From assembly GCA_025617745.1 (NCBI GenBank), contig CM046873.1:32869101-32933100 (forward strand): a stretch of 64,000 bases of DNA, given 5' to 3'. The DNA comes from Heliocidaris erythrogramma. Lineage: Eukaryota > Echinodermata > Echinoidea > Camarodonta > Echinometridae. Shown piece after piece: positions 52,027 through 63,940 of the stretch (positions are counted from its first letter, which is position 1; every line of letters starts with the position of its first letter). Under the pieces are notes generated by a model. That model worked only from the letters and a program-made list of their open reading frames with translations. It searched no databases and was not told the origin of the DNA. A program made the position numbers and the translations under genes.

Positions 52027-52366
52027 GGGGTGGGAGTTTCGGGTATTTTTTCAATTCGGGAACCCGACGATTTTTCGGGCGGGTTCCCGGTTACCCGAAA
52101 ATCATATAACACAAATTACAAGCTTATATTTACCCTTAAGAAGCTATTAACACTGGGAAAAACTCGAAAGCGCATCACTGCAGCGGGGCGCTACATGGAT
52201 ATTTACATGTAGATATTTAATGGCTGGTCGACGTTATCTACCGCCGTGTCATGTTACATACATGAGTAATCATTAAATACTTATTTTCGGGAAACGGGCA
52301 TGTAATATTTTGACCCGGGACCCGATGCTCTCGGGAGGGACCCGGGTACCCGGTTTTTAGTCCCAG
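52027..52366. mobile_element. MITE with GGGTGGGA/TCCC ends and CGGGTACCCG motifs
   Basis: Left GGGTGGGAGTTTCGGGTA and right CCGGGTACCCGGTTTTTAGTCCCAG are imperfect inverse ends. Many CGGGAACCCG-like motifs suggest a hAT-type non-autonomous element. Bases 52380-52864 show no gene. Confidence 0.45.
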
Positions 52367-52864
52367 CAATACGTGTAGGTAGCCTACTTTAATAAGATAT
52401 GACCTTGAATTGGCAGGCCTAGGACCATCAAAGACTACCCGTATTTTCCCGTGTACTATATGAGAAGGAAACGTATCTTGACGATAATCAGAATGTACTA
52501 CCTACTCAGCTGCGGAGTAACGCTCGTTATTATGTCACAGAGATTAAAAAAAGGGTAGAAGGTTTTTATCTTTATTTCCTTTTCAGTCTACTGGTCTTGT
52601 AAAGCCAACATCTTAAGGATAATTTTCGTGACGGTCTAAAGCTTTCTGAGAACTTAAACTGTCAGTCTGTTTCACTAAATATCACTCGAATACTCGAACA
52701 GGACAACTGTGGTACAGAAAGGGAAGTATAGCTGTTTGGCGGACTTTGAACCAGCGGACCGTCGCGAATGGTAAGTAAAGTTAAATGTGACACATCGGCT
52801 TTAAACCACGAATAACTTGGCCCCGATATAGTTTTCCAGGCTCTATATTTGAAATTGAGTTCTA

Positions 52865-53760
52865 TTAAAGATCACATTACAAAAAAATTCCATCAAAGTA
52901 AATATTGGCTTAATACTTTTATTGCATATATGGCATATATGGCATAAATTAAACAAGGTTATCCAAATTCAACGCTTGGAAACATTTGAAGTAATGATTA
53001 TAAATTATAAAACGGTAAAATACAGCCCCCGATATAGCAGCTGAAGAGCTCCTCGAACGCTGCTGAGATGTGTGACGACACACCAGGGGCCAGTCCTGTC
53101 TAAGCAGACGATGTCCCATAACATCTTTTTCAGTGCCTGTTTTGTCATCTCCTCTTCACTTATTTCTCTTACTTGACTAGCGTCAGTCTCAATATTAGTC
53201 TGTTGCCTCACTCTTTAACTTCGTGTATGGTATTATTTTGATGAAATATGCAGCCTTAAAAAATAAAGGAATCGGTCACTTGTAAACAAAATAAGGCGCC
53301 ACTGTATTTTCAGCTGCTTGCACGGAGGGCTTTTCAATTTGAAAATGGGGTTTATTTCATTGGTCACTGACCCTTCTCCTGTGTATTTACAATCAAACAG
53401 TTTTAGTTATCAGAATCAGTTTCACTTTCCCTTTTAGAATGTTGTGAAATAAGGTCATGTTTGAATCTACCAAACTCTTTATAATTTGATAAATAATTGC
53501 ATTGCAATTACGTTCATTCATTATAGGACGTCGTCTGCTAAAAGCAGGATCGATCCCTAGTGTGACGACATCAAAACATTGCTATATTTCTGGCGAATCC
53601 TCGGATATTCCAGATGCTTAGAAGAGCTTTTATTTATGTTTTTATAATCATCAGATACGCAGTTGACATAAAACTTATACGATTGCCATCTGTAAGCTTC
53701 CCAGTTTCTAGTGATACATTAATTGCCATATTTGTGATTTTCTTGCAATGTGATCTTTAA
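52865..53760. mobile_element. TTAA unit 1 of a mirrored pair (896 bp)
   Basis: It starts TTAAAGATCACATTAC and ends AATGTGATCTTTAA. It is inverted relative to the unit at 54883-55567 over most of its length (for example CATCTCAGCAGCGTT in inverse, and CTGTATTTTACCGTTTTATAA). No intact protein. Confidence 0.7.
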
Positions 53761-54882
53761 GATAGATAAAGTAGAGTTCTGGTCATGCAATTACATTGTA
53801 AAAGAAACTGTCTCAAAGGAATTGGGAAAGTTTGGCCATGTATACATACAGTTATTTTATACTGTGTTGTCTTGGAATCATCAAAATAGATAAGAAACTG
53901 ACCCAATCTCACTCAAAAAAACACATGTAGCCTACTGCACACAGAAATGTGTATATGCGACTACGCGCACAAGTGACATGAATGTTCGGCCCGAATATTT
54001 CAGCTTTTTCTAGTCATATTTCGAATATAAGCATTTTCAGGGGATGTTTCTACTATGATGTTCTTCCAAACTGACATAAAATAAGCTCACAATTTATTTA
54101 TTCACCTTTCCCAGAACTCAACATTCCCTTTAAACACGGTGAAAAGCCATTTTCTTTCTTCGCAACCATTTTCTTTCACTATCCACTTTCTTTCCTCAAT
54201 TCTATCAATTTTACTTACACCAATCTATGGTACGACCGTAAAACGACACCCAACCAGTAAGCCAGTATTAGACACACTGTAAGGCCTATAAAATTATATA
54301 CTATCCTTTCAATATAAAAGGCATATCATCACATGTCTCAGCAACGTTAACAGCTGAAAAATTGTAAGGGTATATAATACAGTTTCTTTCGCTGTTTCTC
54401 ACTTTCAGAATAATGCTGGTACGGTTACTTTTTTATGATACTGAATTTTTATATTCTTCGGACGTAATGTCTTTGATACACAAAATGCACACATGGTGTT
54501 ATTTTACTTAACATCGGAAGCATTTCAAAGTTAAATATAAAGTTGAGTAATGGAACTACATTGTAATAGAAATGGAATCAATTAACAAATGTTTACTATG
54601 TATAGTACCTTACTTAAGATCTGGTGTATACTGTGAGGTTTTGAAATCACAAAATAATCGGAAATTTAGTCAGTCTTGCCGTTCAAAAATTATGCACTGG
54701 ACACAGAAAAAAATATGTTAAGAGCATGTGGCGTGATCCGGTCCTAACATTCTAGCCGTTTCTCCATATATGTTTAATATGAGGCCATTTGAAGAGCAAT
54801 CCTTTTCAGGAGACATTTTTTAAAATGATATTCTTCCAAACTAACGTAAGAATGAAAAAGCTCATAGCTCAATCTGTCTCCT
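53761..54882. repeat. Spacer of the mirrored TTAA pair, with diverged direct repeats
   Basis: TTTTCAGGGGATG...ATGTTCTTCCAAACTGAC near 54045 resembles TTTTCAGGAGACA...ATATTCTTCCAAACTAAC near 54810. No coding region was seen in these 1.1 kb. Confidence 0.4.
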
Positions 54883-55567
54883 TTAAAGATCACATTACAA
54901 GAAAATCACAAATATGGCAATTAATGTATCACTAGAAACTGGGAAGCTTACAGATGGCAATCGTATAAGTTTTATGTCAACTGCTTATCTGATGATTATA
55001 AAAACATAAATAAAAGCCATAAATAAACCCCATTTTCAAATTGAAAAGCCCTCTGAATAATATCACAGATTGTATTCGTTCCCTCTTGAAACGCCGAACA
55101 TGCCCCGGTGCAAGCAGCTGAAAATACAATGGCGTCTTATTTTGTTTACAAGTGACTGATTCTTTTATTTTTTAACGCTGCATTTTTCATCAAAATAATA
55201 CCATACACGAAGTTAAGAGTGAGGCAACAGACTAACATTAAGACTGACGCTAGTCAAGTAAGAGAAATAAGTGAAGAGGAGATGACAAAACGGGCACTGA
55301 AAAATGTGTAAGATGTTATGGGACATCGTCTGCTTATACAGGACTGGTCCTTCGTGTGTCGTCACACATCTCAGCAGCGTTCAAGGAGCTCTTCAGCTGC
55401 TATATCAGGGGCTGTATTTTACCGTTTTATAATTGATAATAATCATTACTTCAAATGTTTCCAAGCGTTGAATTTGGATAACCTTGTATAATTTATGCCA
55501 TCTATGCAATAATAAGTATTAAGCCAATATTTATTTTGATGGAATTTTCTTGCAATGTGATCTTTAA
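54883..55567. mobile_element. TTAA unit 2 of a mirrored pair (685 bp)
   Basis: It starts TTAAAGATCACATTACAAG and ends TTGCAATGTGATCTTTAA, in the opposite orientation to unit 1, with about 200 bp missing by comparison. Bases 55568-56554 are AT-rich and hold no gene I can support. Confidence 0.7.
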
Positions 55568-56554
55568 GTGATAGCACAAGGCGTAAGTAAAATTGATAGA
55601 AATGAGGAGAGAAAGAGGACAGATATAGGAATAGATTCGAATAAAAGTAGGAGAACATAGTAAAATAATCATGTGTAAATATTATTATACTCAAGTTTGT
55701 ACACATTTACCCAATATTGGGATAAACTTTACCCAACAAACATGCATGTTATTTGTTTATGCATGATTGGGTAAAATTATACTCAACCTATTGTACAGTG
55801 CATATAATCAGTGTTGATAGTATTGCATATCACTTTCCTGTCATGCAGTAAGCTTTATAATTATATAATTGCTGTTTATGACGGCCACTATACATTTATC
55901 AATACAGTTTGTAAATAAAGTATAATATGAATTACGTGGGGAAGATTTACGGTTCAACATGTGGTTAGACCTGAAAAGGACTGTTGAGTAAGAAGAAGAA
56001 AGGAAAGGGCCATCAACCTTGTTAATAAGTTGCGTGAAAAAGCATAAAAAAAAAGAGAAACAAGATAGTGAAAGTTTCAAAGAAATCTAACAAAATGGGA
56101 AAATTAGATCACTAAATTTATGCGAATCTCAAATTGGCAATTTGGTGAGTCCATGGTGACGTACTCCCGGTCACCTCTCCCGTTTGTCGTACACTAATAA
56201 TTTGCGGTCTTCTCATAAGCGCCTTTTCCCTCGGGCCAGTACTTCATATATATTGTAGGTAGCATATTGTTATAGGTCCCCCAAAATGAGTAATATATTT
56301 TAGGAAAATTGACATTTCAGTCATTTTGTGTGTTGGAGCAAATGAAAAATTGTCCCCCGCTATATTATCATCACAGTGACATAACTTTGAAATTTGGCAA
56401 TTTGAAAATTTGAAATGCCAATATGCATAGCGATTACAACTTTTAAAATTTCATAACTTTCCTATTGCTTGTCGTTCAAACTCCCACCAATCTGCTTCTC
56501 TGATTCAGTTCTACATTCTTTCAAACCATCTTGTAATTAAGGCAGAATTTCCCT

Positions 56555-57055
56555 TTAAAGGGAAAGTCCACCCTGATCTTAAGTTAAATGAATAAAAGAG
56601 GAAAAATGAGAGAAACGGATTAGTGCACGTTTGAGCAAAATCCGATAAGATATATATGTTATGAAATTTTGAAAATTTACTCGAAGCAAACACAAATTTC
56701 CAACTCCGTGACGTGTCTTGCGAGCTCAATCTCCCATTTCCTTAGTACAGAAATTTTTCATAATTTTTTATTTTCTTAATTTTTGATGAAGGAATAGATT
56801 TGCTTCATGTACGGTTTTGTTTAAAAACATATGAGCAAAGATTATAATGTGCCTGTATGATTGAATACTTTCTTTAGATAAAATGGAAAGTAATGATTTT
56901 TGGGGGTACAGGGCATTTGGAGAGGAGCTCGCAGATACATCACGGAGTTGTGCTTGATTATAACTTCAAAAATTCATAACTTTCATTGATCTGTTTCTTT
57001 AATTTGTCTGCTTCTTTTAAAACCAACTTGTAATCAGGGTTGATTCACCCTTTAA
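56555..57055. mobile_element. TTAAAGGG-type MITE, 501 bp
   Basis: Left TTAAAGGGAAAGTCCACCCTG; right, reversed, TTAAAGGGTGAATCAACCCTG. TTAA at both ends. GAAACGGATTAGTG and its partial inverse lie inside. Bases 57056-57950 are AT-rich and purine-rich, with no gene. Confidence 0.65.
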
Positions 57056-59097
57056 TTCCTTTATCCGAGAATACTGGTCTTAAAGGGTAAATCCTTAGCT
57101 ACATATTCATTAGTTTTCTACACAGGCATATTTTGTATTTTTTAAAATTTATTTTCTCTCATAAGAAAACTGAACATAATTTGAAACATTTCATACAATA
57201 TAACAAATCTTCACATAAATATAACTACTAACTGAAGTTTCACATTTCAAAACAATAATACAAATAACCTTTCATGTAAAATATATTTGGAAATAGAAAT
57301 ACACATTTCAAAAAGAATAAGATAATATATATAAGTTACACATTTAATTACAAAATAATAAAGAAATAAAAGCAAAAAGAAAAAGGACAATTGAAATGTA
57401 TTTTCACACAAAAAAAATCGTAAATAAAGTTTTACATTTCTTATGAAATTACTTTAATATTCCTTTATTAAAATATCATTAGGTCTTATAACAATTTCCT
57501 TCAGAGAGAAAGAATAATTAAATTAAAAAGAAAGTGGAAAGATAAGAAGAAAAAAGAGGATAGGAAGAAGATGGAAAGGAGAACAAAAAAGATTAGAGAA
57601 CATACGCTATCACCCCCCTCCCATCCCCACAACAACCCCCCCCCCTAAAAAAAACCCAAAAAAAAACAAAGAAAAGAGAGAAGACAAAACAAAAACAAAA
57701 CAAAAAGGGAACAGCCACAACAACAGCAGAGATACATAAACAAACAAAGGGGAAAAAGGAGAAAAGAAAAAAAGGAAGTAGGGCAGAGGGTCCAGAAGCT
57801 ATGCCTCCATTTCTTTAAATGGATTGAAAGAGTATTCCTTTCCATTGCAAGTTTTATTTTCCTCTTCATTTCTATTTTCAATGAATTTAATCAAAATCGA
57901 GACATGGTTCAGTAATTGCCCTGTTTTTATAATGTTGTCAGATATGAATTTCTTGAATTGGTAGATTAAGCTTGTCAGCATATTTTCCCCACACCTCCTT
58001 TATCTTATTTCATTCAAAGAACACATGTTGATAAGTTTCTTCAAATTTTTTGCAATATGAGAACAATCCATTTTCACGAAATTTCAGTCTATGTAAGTGA
58101 TGGTTTGTATAAATAATCTTATGTAACAGTTTGAATTGGAATTCTCTCCGTTTACTGTTGAGGGTACACATCATTGGTTGAACAAATATCTTTTCTACTT
58201 TTCGTTGTGAAATATAAAGTGAAATTAAATTTTCAAATGCTGTGTTCGTTTCTACATTCTTTTTAATTTGACTCTTATACACCATCTTTGCAGTTATTTC
58301 TTCAAATTATAAACTTTCTTTGAAAACATAGGCCTACATTCTAAACTGAGGCCACAGTGAATGAAATTCCTCAAAGGTTGAATATTTTTGTCCATTCATG
58401 AGGGGTTGTATATTTTTTTTTAACTTTTACAATTTCTTCTCTACTTAAACCTAAAGCTAAAATATGAGACTGCTTTAATTCTCCATGTTCATCACAAATG
58501 TGATGAAGTCGATTATAATCTTTAAAAACAACTTCTCCTCAAATAGAGTTTGACCCTCTAATTGAATACACTTACTATTATACAAAATTTCATTTCCTCT
58601 ATATCTCTTTCTTCTATCTTTATATATAGTCTTTCATATCTATCCATGCTTTCAATAGACTTTGATAAAGGTAGGTAACGTGATTTTCACTGTATCCCTC
58701 CAATACTTGTGATAAAATATCAAATTTCCTCCCATCGGTCTCTTTCAGTATTTGAAATAAAGTTTCCATTTGATAGCTTGAGTTCCTATTATAAGCCCTT
58801 TTATCCACATTATCATTTCTGTCTTTACACAGAACCTAAAATTCCCCATTTTGAGCCCACCCTGCTGATAATCTAAACTCACTGTACTTTTTAAAATTTC
58901 ATCTTTACTTCTCCACAAGAAATCAAACCATATTTCTTCAATTTCCTTATATACCCACTCTGGAACTGACATGGTGATGTTGCATATATTAATTTAGAAT
59001 ATCCATATATTTTCATTAATTGAATGTTTCCCATTAAAGTTAGATAACGCTGTTTCCACCACGTCGATATTTTTTTTTAATTTTGCTTAATATTTCC

Positions 59098-59820
59098 TTA
59101 AAATTCATTTTTCCTTGATATGCATGAAAAATAAATGCCTAATATTTTAACAACATCTATTAGCTTCCCAACTGGAAATGTATGCTTAGACACCTGCGGA
59201 CCCAAAGATATGTCTTGTCCTTGTTTATCTTTTAATCCTGATATTTCCTTAACCGAATTCATATCTTTGATGAGAGTTATGTCATCTGCATACAACACCT
59301 GCTTCATTTCTACATTTCCAAAACAAATTCCTTTTACCAAGTGATTATTTCTAATCATATGAGCTACAATTTCAATGCATAAAATAAATAAGTATGGAGA
59401 TAAATGCCTAACTCCTCTTTCAACTTTAAAGTAACCTGTTGATGTATCCATTCATAACACAGCTTTCAGTATTTGTATATAATATATTCACCCATTTACA
59501 AAATAATGGTCCAAAACCAAAAGATTTTAAGACTCTGTATAAGAATGAATGAGAAACAGAATCAAATGCCTTTTCAAAATCTAGAGCCATCAAAAAAGCA
59601 TTTACTTTATAAAAAGTACCATATCATCTATTATCCTTATTGCTTCTCCAATATTTCTATTCTTAACATAACCAAGTTGATCAGAAGACACGATTTCAGG
59701 TTTAACTTCTTGTAATCCCTTTGAAAGTATCTTTGCTATAATTTTATAATCCACGTTTAACAGAGAGATTGGTCTATAATTCTTAGTAAAGTCTGGATCT
59801 TTGCCTTCTTTATGTATCAA
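59098..59820 (-). pseudogene. RT core of the L1/Tx1-like LINE
   Basis: It holds the YRPISLL, DQxGY, SPYLFILC and YADD blocks in two frames. The YADD catalytic pair is intact, but frame changes between 59.45 and 59.6 kb break the protein. Confidence 0.75.
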
Positions 59821-60042
59821 GGTGATAACTGCTTGCCTCCGAGAGGCAGATAGTTCCCCCTGTTCAAAAGCTTCATTAAAAAATGCAAGAATTAGGTCTC
59901 CAATTACTGGCTAAATTTTTAAGATAAAATTCTTCGCTTAAGCCATCATCCCCTGGTGATTTATTTAATTTCATATGTTTAAATATATCTATACATTCCC
60001 TTTATACAATCTTGGCTTCACGTAAATCTCGTAAGGAATCGT

Positions 60043-60461
60043 TTAAAGGGGTACTCCAGGCTGAAAATAATATAAATGCTAAACGAATTGAGTGAAATTA
60101 AATGAGCAAAACACTGAATTTCATCAAAATCCGGTAACAAATAACAAAGTTATTGCATTTTTAAAGTTTTGCATTATCTTGGTAAAACAGTTCTATGCAT
60201 GTTTTCATGAAAATGCAATGAGTGGCCTCATGATGTCACACCCCCACTTTCCTTTTTCTTATTTTTTATGAAATCATAATTATTTCATTTTTCATACATG
60301 CGTGTAAACAGAGTGGTGCCTGTATTAAGCCTATGGGAATTAGAGAGTTCAGCAGTCAACGGGTTAACTTTGGCAGGTTACTAGGAAAAAATATCTAAAC
60401 CGCCATCTTGTACAAGTTCTGTTGTTGTATAACTGACTGTAAATTGATTTTATTCCCTTAA
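60043..60461. mobile_element. TTAA-type insertion in the L1/Tx1-like LINE
   Basis: TTAAAGGGGTACTCCAGGCTG starts abruptly within LINE sequence. A TTAA in CCCTTAAC near 60458 is a possible other end. The right boundary is uncertain. Confidence 0.4.
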
Positions 60462-61430
60462 CAATATCATTTTCCTCAAAAATAATCTCTCCATTTACAT
60501 TTAATTTCTGTATTATACTTTTCTTTCTATTAGATTCCATTATTTTTTCTTAAAAATGCTGTATTCTTCTCTCCACATTCATAACATGATGATCTTGAGC
60601 GTATTGTTGTTGTCTCTTAGCTTTCAATTTTTCAAGGATAACATTGATTGATAGTAAATTCTCCTCTAAGTCCTCATTTCTTTTTCTCTAAGTTTTGAAT
60701 TTTTTCCTTCATTTGATTTGCCCAATTCTTTGAAAATTTACTTGTAAACCAGTCCTGTGTATTTCCATTTTTATACAGTCCCATAATACTCTTTTATCTT
60801 TTATCTCACATGACAGTTTATTATTTATAGTCTGTATTTTTTCTCTCATCTTCAAACAATATTCCCTATCATTTAACAAACTATTATTGAACTTCCAATG
60901 ACCTCTTTTATTTTGAAATTTGAACGATATTCTATTAGCCTATACAGAACCAAATTAACAGCTGAATGGTCAGGGGCTATGGAGGAAATAATGTCGCATT
61001 TACCGTAGATGTTATATGTTCTAGATTCTCTGATATAATCCAATAATCTAAACGGCTTTACATAAATGGATTCCCTTGTCTATAATCTATATTGCCTTTT
61101 ATCTTTATTTTTATGTGCTCTTCCAATTTGCTACTGAATTTTGATTGCTTCTTTCAAACTTGTCCAAATAATCTAAGTTCGTGTCTCGAATAACATTAAA
61201 GTCACCTCCAAGTACTACTGGGTTCCCTTCAAGATTGTTCCGATGCAACTATTGATTTAAATCATTTAAACATTTTATTGCTCTCCTTCATTATTACCAG
61301 TAGGAAAATAAACATTTCCAAGCAACATCTTCTGGCCTTGTATACTACATTCAATAAATATATATATCTACCATTTACGTCTACACAGGTGTCACTAATT
61401 TGAATGTCTAACTTACTTTTTATCAACACC

Positions 61431-61716
61431 AGGCCCCGTTGCATAAAACTTACCCTTAATGGTAACTCTGCTATCAATGGTAACTACCATGGTAACATTA
61501 CCCAACAGCCAATCAAAATCAAGGTTTCCATGGGAGTTACCATTGATGGCAAAGTTACCGTTAATGGTAAGTTTTACGCAAAGGGGCCCTAACTTTGCCA
61601 TCAATGGTAACTCCCATGGAAACCTAGGTTTTGATTGGCTGTTGAGTAATGTTAGCATGGTAGTTACCAATGATAGCAGAGTTGCCATTAATGGTAAGTT
61701 TTATGCAACGGGGCCC
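61431..61716. mobile_element. Foldback MITE with GGCCCCGTTGCATAAAAC ends
   Basis: Long palindrome. CCCCGTTGCATAAAACTTAC at the left is inverse to GTAAGTTTTATGCAACGGGG at the right, with ACCATGGTAAC, CCAATCAAAA and TCCCATGGAAAC blocks mirrored inside. Confidence 0.8.
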
Positions 61717-61802
61717 AGAACTCCTCTACTGTGGCTGGTACCATGACTAAATATACATTTTCCGCCCCACTGTGATTGCCATTTCTACTCTACAGTATAT
61801 CA

Positions 61803-61940
61803 GGGGAGCGTTTCATCAAGCGTTTTGTCAGTGATTTCTACTGACAGCTGTAATAAGCTACTGAAATCCTTGCATCTGATTGGCTGAGAGCAAATAAATA
61901 AATAAAAATCACTGACAAAGTGCTTGATGAAATGCTCCCC
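61803..61940. mobile_element. 138-bp MITE with GGGGAGCGTTTCATCAAG ends
   Basis: GGGGAGCGTTTCATCAAGCG and CGCTTGATGAAATGCTCCCC-like ends are inverse, with TGTCAGTGATTT and AAATCACTGACA continuing the arms. Confidence 0.7.
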
Positions 61941-61948
61941 ATGTGTGC

Positions 61949-62000
61949 TATATATATATATATATATGTTTCTTGTATATATATATATATATATATATAT
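61949..62000. repeat. (TA)n microsatellite
   Basis: Two TA-dinucleotide runs are separated by TGTTTCTTG. Bases 62001-62684 hold no gene. Confidence 0.8.
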
Positions 62001-62684
62001 GTCTGTATATTCTTCCCTAAACCAATTAAACATCTTTTTCTCGTTTGCTTCTATCTCTTATTCCCTTCAAATTATGTGTGAGAAAACTACATGAAAGGCA
62101 ATTTATGATATTATCCATTATTTTCCTTTTGGAAGCATGGACACCCAAAGTATCCCCACTTTGTCTGACCCCCTGATATGGGGAGCAAAGTAAAGGAACA
62201 CTTCAATAATCTCTTTTCGCAAATAATTTTTTTTCGAAGAAATAACTTCAAGGCCCCCACCCTAAAAGAAAAAGAGCTAAGAAAGAAAAAAGATAAGACG
62301 TACATACATGTACAACAAATAGTCAACAACGTACAAATAGTCAACAACAAACTGCCTTAGCAAACGTTGCATGACAGTCCCTTCCATTCCCCCCTCACTT
62401 TCTGCTCCTTTCATGACTTTTGTGAATGGTCGTTTCTTGTATAAGTGGGTCTGTATGACCTCCAACAAAATTCCTCATGTGCTGCAGCCTTTATAATCCG
62501 TCGGACAATATTCCCGGTAAAGTAGGCTCTTAATTGAGCTAAATGAATAAATAAATTGATAAATAAACATTACTGCCCTCTCTTCGGTTTATGCATTATA
62601 ACAGTGATTTAGATTTTGAAAACCAAAAAGTGCCTGTACTGGCTCAACTTTCTTTCCCCTTTCATACATGTGACTGATTATGTA

Positions 62685-62870
62685 GAGGTGTTGTGGTCTA
62701 CAGTAGATTTAGTCACCCAAGGATGGATCTCAGGATACGGGGTTTGAGTCCCTGCCACGTCACTAACTACCTTTGGCAAGACATTAATCTACATTTGCCA
62801 CACTCGACCCAGGTGAGGTTAATGCATAGATACCTGGCAGGACTAATTTGCTCTTAATTAATAGCAGCCA
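62685..62870 (+). mobile_element. tRNA-derived SINE, partial
   Basis: B box GGTTTGAGTCC at 62741-62751, then CCTTTGGCAAGACATTAATCTACATTTGCC as in the 47.3-kb copy. A CAGGGGCGGACTGG repeat end lies near 62996. Confidence 0.6.
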
Positions 62871-63093
62871 TGCTAAAGCTGAGCTAGCGACAGGAGTGTT
62901 AAATGTGACAGACATGAGCGCTGTACATGACATGAAAATGTCACTTGAGCTAAATTTCACACCCCCTCCCACCCCCCCCCCCCCCGAGGAAAAACAGGGG
63001 CGGACTGGCACTAAAACTCTGATGGAAATGATAGGCTATGTATTTTATTCTGTATAATTTCTATAGGTTACCACCATACAGAACTGAAACGAG

Positions 63094-63746
63094 ATGGCAC
63101 ATGACAATTTGCCCGACCAGTCTTCTACTGGCATCGCTATCTTCTGGATACTCCGTGTAGTCCTACCCATAGTGACTTTTGTGGTTATCCTCGTCATTGC
63201 CTTTCTGATCTGCAGATGCTGTCGCGAGAGGAAAACAGGTGAGCATTATTCATTTGTTGTGGTCTCGTGGATATGTTCCCGAACTGAGGATCACAAGACG
63301 CCGGGAAGTAGACATATGATTACGACTACAGATGATCCGGGATTTGAAAATATGATTATGTAAAATCTAGAAGTGAAAAGAAAAACATTGAAAAGTAAAA
63401 GTTTGAATAATAAATTTGCAAAAATCACTCACGGATTTAGGTGGAACATCCTGCATTTCACTCCTTTTAAAGTACCAAAAGGATGATATTCCCCCTTTTA
63501 TCTGTGTTCTTGTGCCCATTACCTTTTTTTAAAGCTTAATTTACCTCCAAAAATTCTCCTTCTCCTTCTCCTTCTTTCCACACAGCTTCGCGAACCGGAC
63601 ACGGATCAAATGGCGATCATTCCCTGGAGCGATTTCCGCCCTCTAGGGCGAGTAGTAGATATGAGAAAGTTTCTCTGGCCTCGTCGTCTGCCTCGAGCGC
63701 TTCGTCAGAGGGATATGGCTCGTTACATGTAAGACCAGTGGCGTAG
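63094..63746 (+). CDS. Small single-pass membrane protein (spliced, 101 residues or longer)
   Basis: Exon 63094-63238 begins with ATG in the context ACGAGATGG; an in-frame TGA lies nine bases upstream, so this ATG is the likely start. It codes a short polar N-terminus, then a membrane span (VVLPIVTFVVILVIAFLIC) followed by CRCCRERK, which suggests a cytoplasmic tail. Donor AACAG|GTGAGC, phase 1. Acceptor TTTCCACACAG at 63585. The second exon codes a Ser-rich tail with YEKV and YGSL, both of the tyrosine-based sorting type, and stops at 63744-63746. A GTAAGA at 63729 could instead be a donor to an exon beyond the window. I do not recognise the family. An upstream exon with an ectodomain is possible in another frame but was not seen. 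Confidence 0.55.
63239..63363 (+). CDS. Alternative C-terminus by reading through the donor
   Basis: The frame stays open for 41 codons past the donor and stops at 63361-63363, ending DDPGFENMIM, with YSFV as another sorting-type motif. AATAAA follows at 63409-63414. This could be an intronic-polyadenylation isoform of 89 residues. Confidence 0.35.
63409..63414 (+). terminator. AATAAA poly(A) signal in the intron of the membrane-protein gene
   Basis: It lies 45 bases after the read-through stop, within the 347-bp intron, and would end the short isoform. Confidence 0.4.
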
Positions 63747-63887
63747 CATCGGTTCATAATTATAGAGGGGCAATGGCTTCATGGGGCGGGGGGGGGGGCA
63801 TTGGTCTTACTATGCACATAAAGTACAAATGGAAAAAGAGGGAAGGCGTTGGAGGGGACGTAGCGTCTTTTTTTCCACGTTCCCTTT

Positions 63888-63940
63888 TATCTCCCCCCTT
63901 CATCTCCCCCCTTCATCTCCCCCCTTCATCTCCCCCCCTA
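63888..63940 (+). repeat. 13-bp tandem repeat, about four copies
   Basis: CATCTCCCCCCTT is repeated in tandem, following a G run at 63785. The region after the membrane-protein exon has no other feature. Confidence 0.75.

Larger units (their letters stand above)
57960..61360 (-). mobile_element. Decayed L1/Tx1-like non-LTR retrotransposon
   Basis: Minus-strand fragments run in the correct order. Endonuclease GGDFNVI is near 61.2 kb and DHSAV near 60.98 kb. In RT, KDPDFTKNYRPISLLNVDYK is near 59.78 kb, then DQLGYVKNRNIGEAIR, SPYLFILCIEIVAHMIR and the active-site LYADDITL near 59.29 kb. Then come GGLKMGNFRF near 58.85 kb and a tail to about 58.0 kb. Wording is typical of the L1/Tx1 group. Many frame breaks are present, plus a TTAA-type insertion at about 60043-60461. 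Confidence 0.8.

Noticed and set aside
53005-53211. Minus-strand frame with ASQVREISEEEMTKQALK
   Set aside because: It lies in the arm of the mirrored TTAA element; the equivalent arm at 55.2-55.4 kb is broken, and no start or domain supports a protein.
57645-57881. Minus-strand Leu/Phe/Cys-rich frame
   Set aside because: Encoded by a purine-rich low-complexity stretch; not a credible membrane protein.
61459-61746. Overlapping frames with INGNSHGN repeats
   Set aside because: Both strands of the GGCCCCGTTGCATAAAAC foldback element give the same peptides; an artefact of the palindrome.
62848-63057. Frame upstream of the membrane-protein exon as a possible ectodomain exon
   Set aside because: It begins in SINE sequence and crosses a C run and a repeat end; an in-frame TGA lies just before the ATG at 63094.
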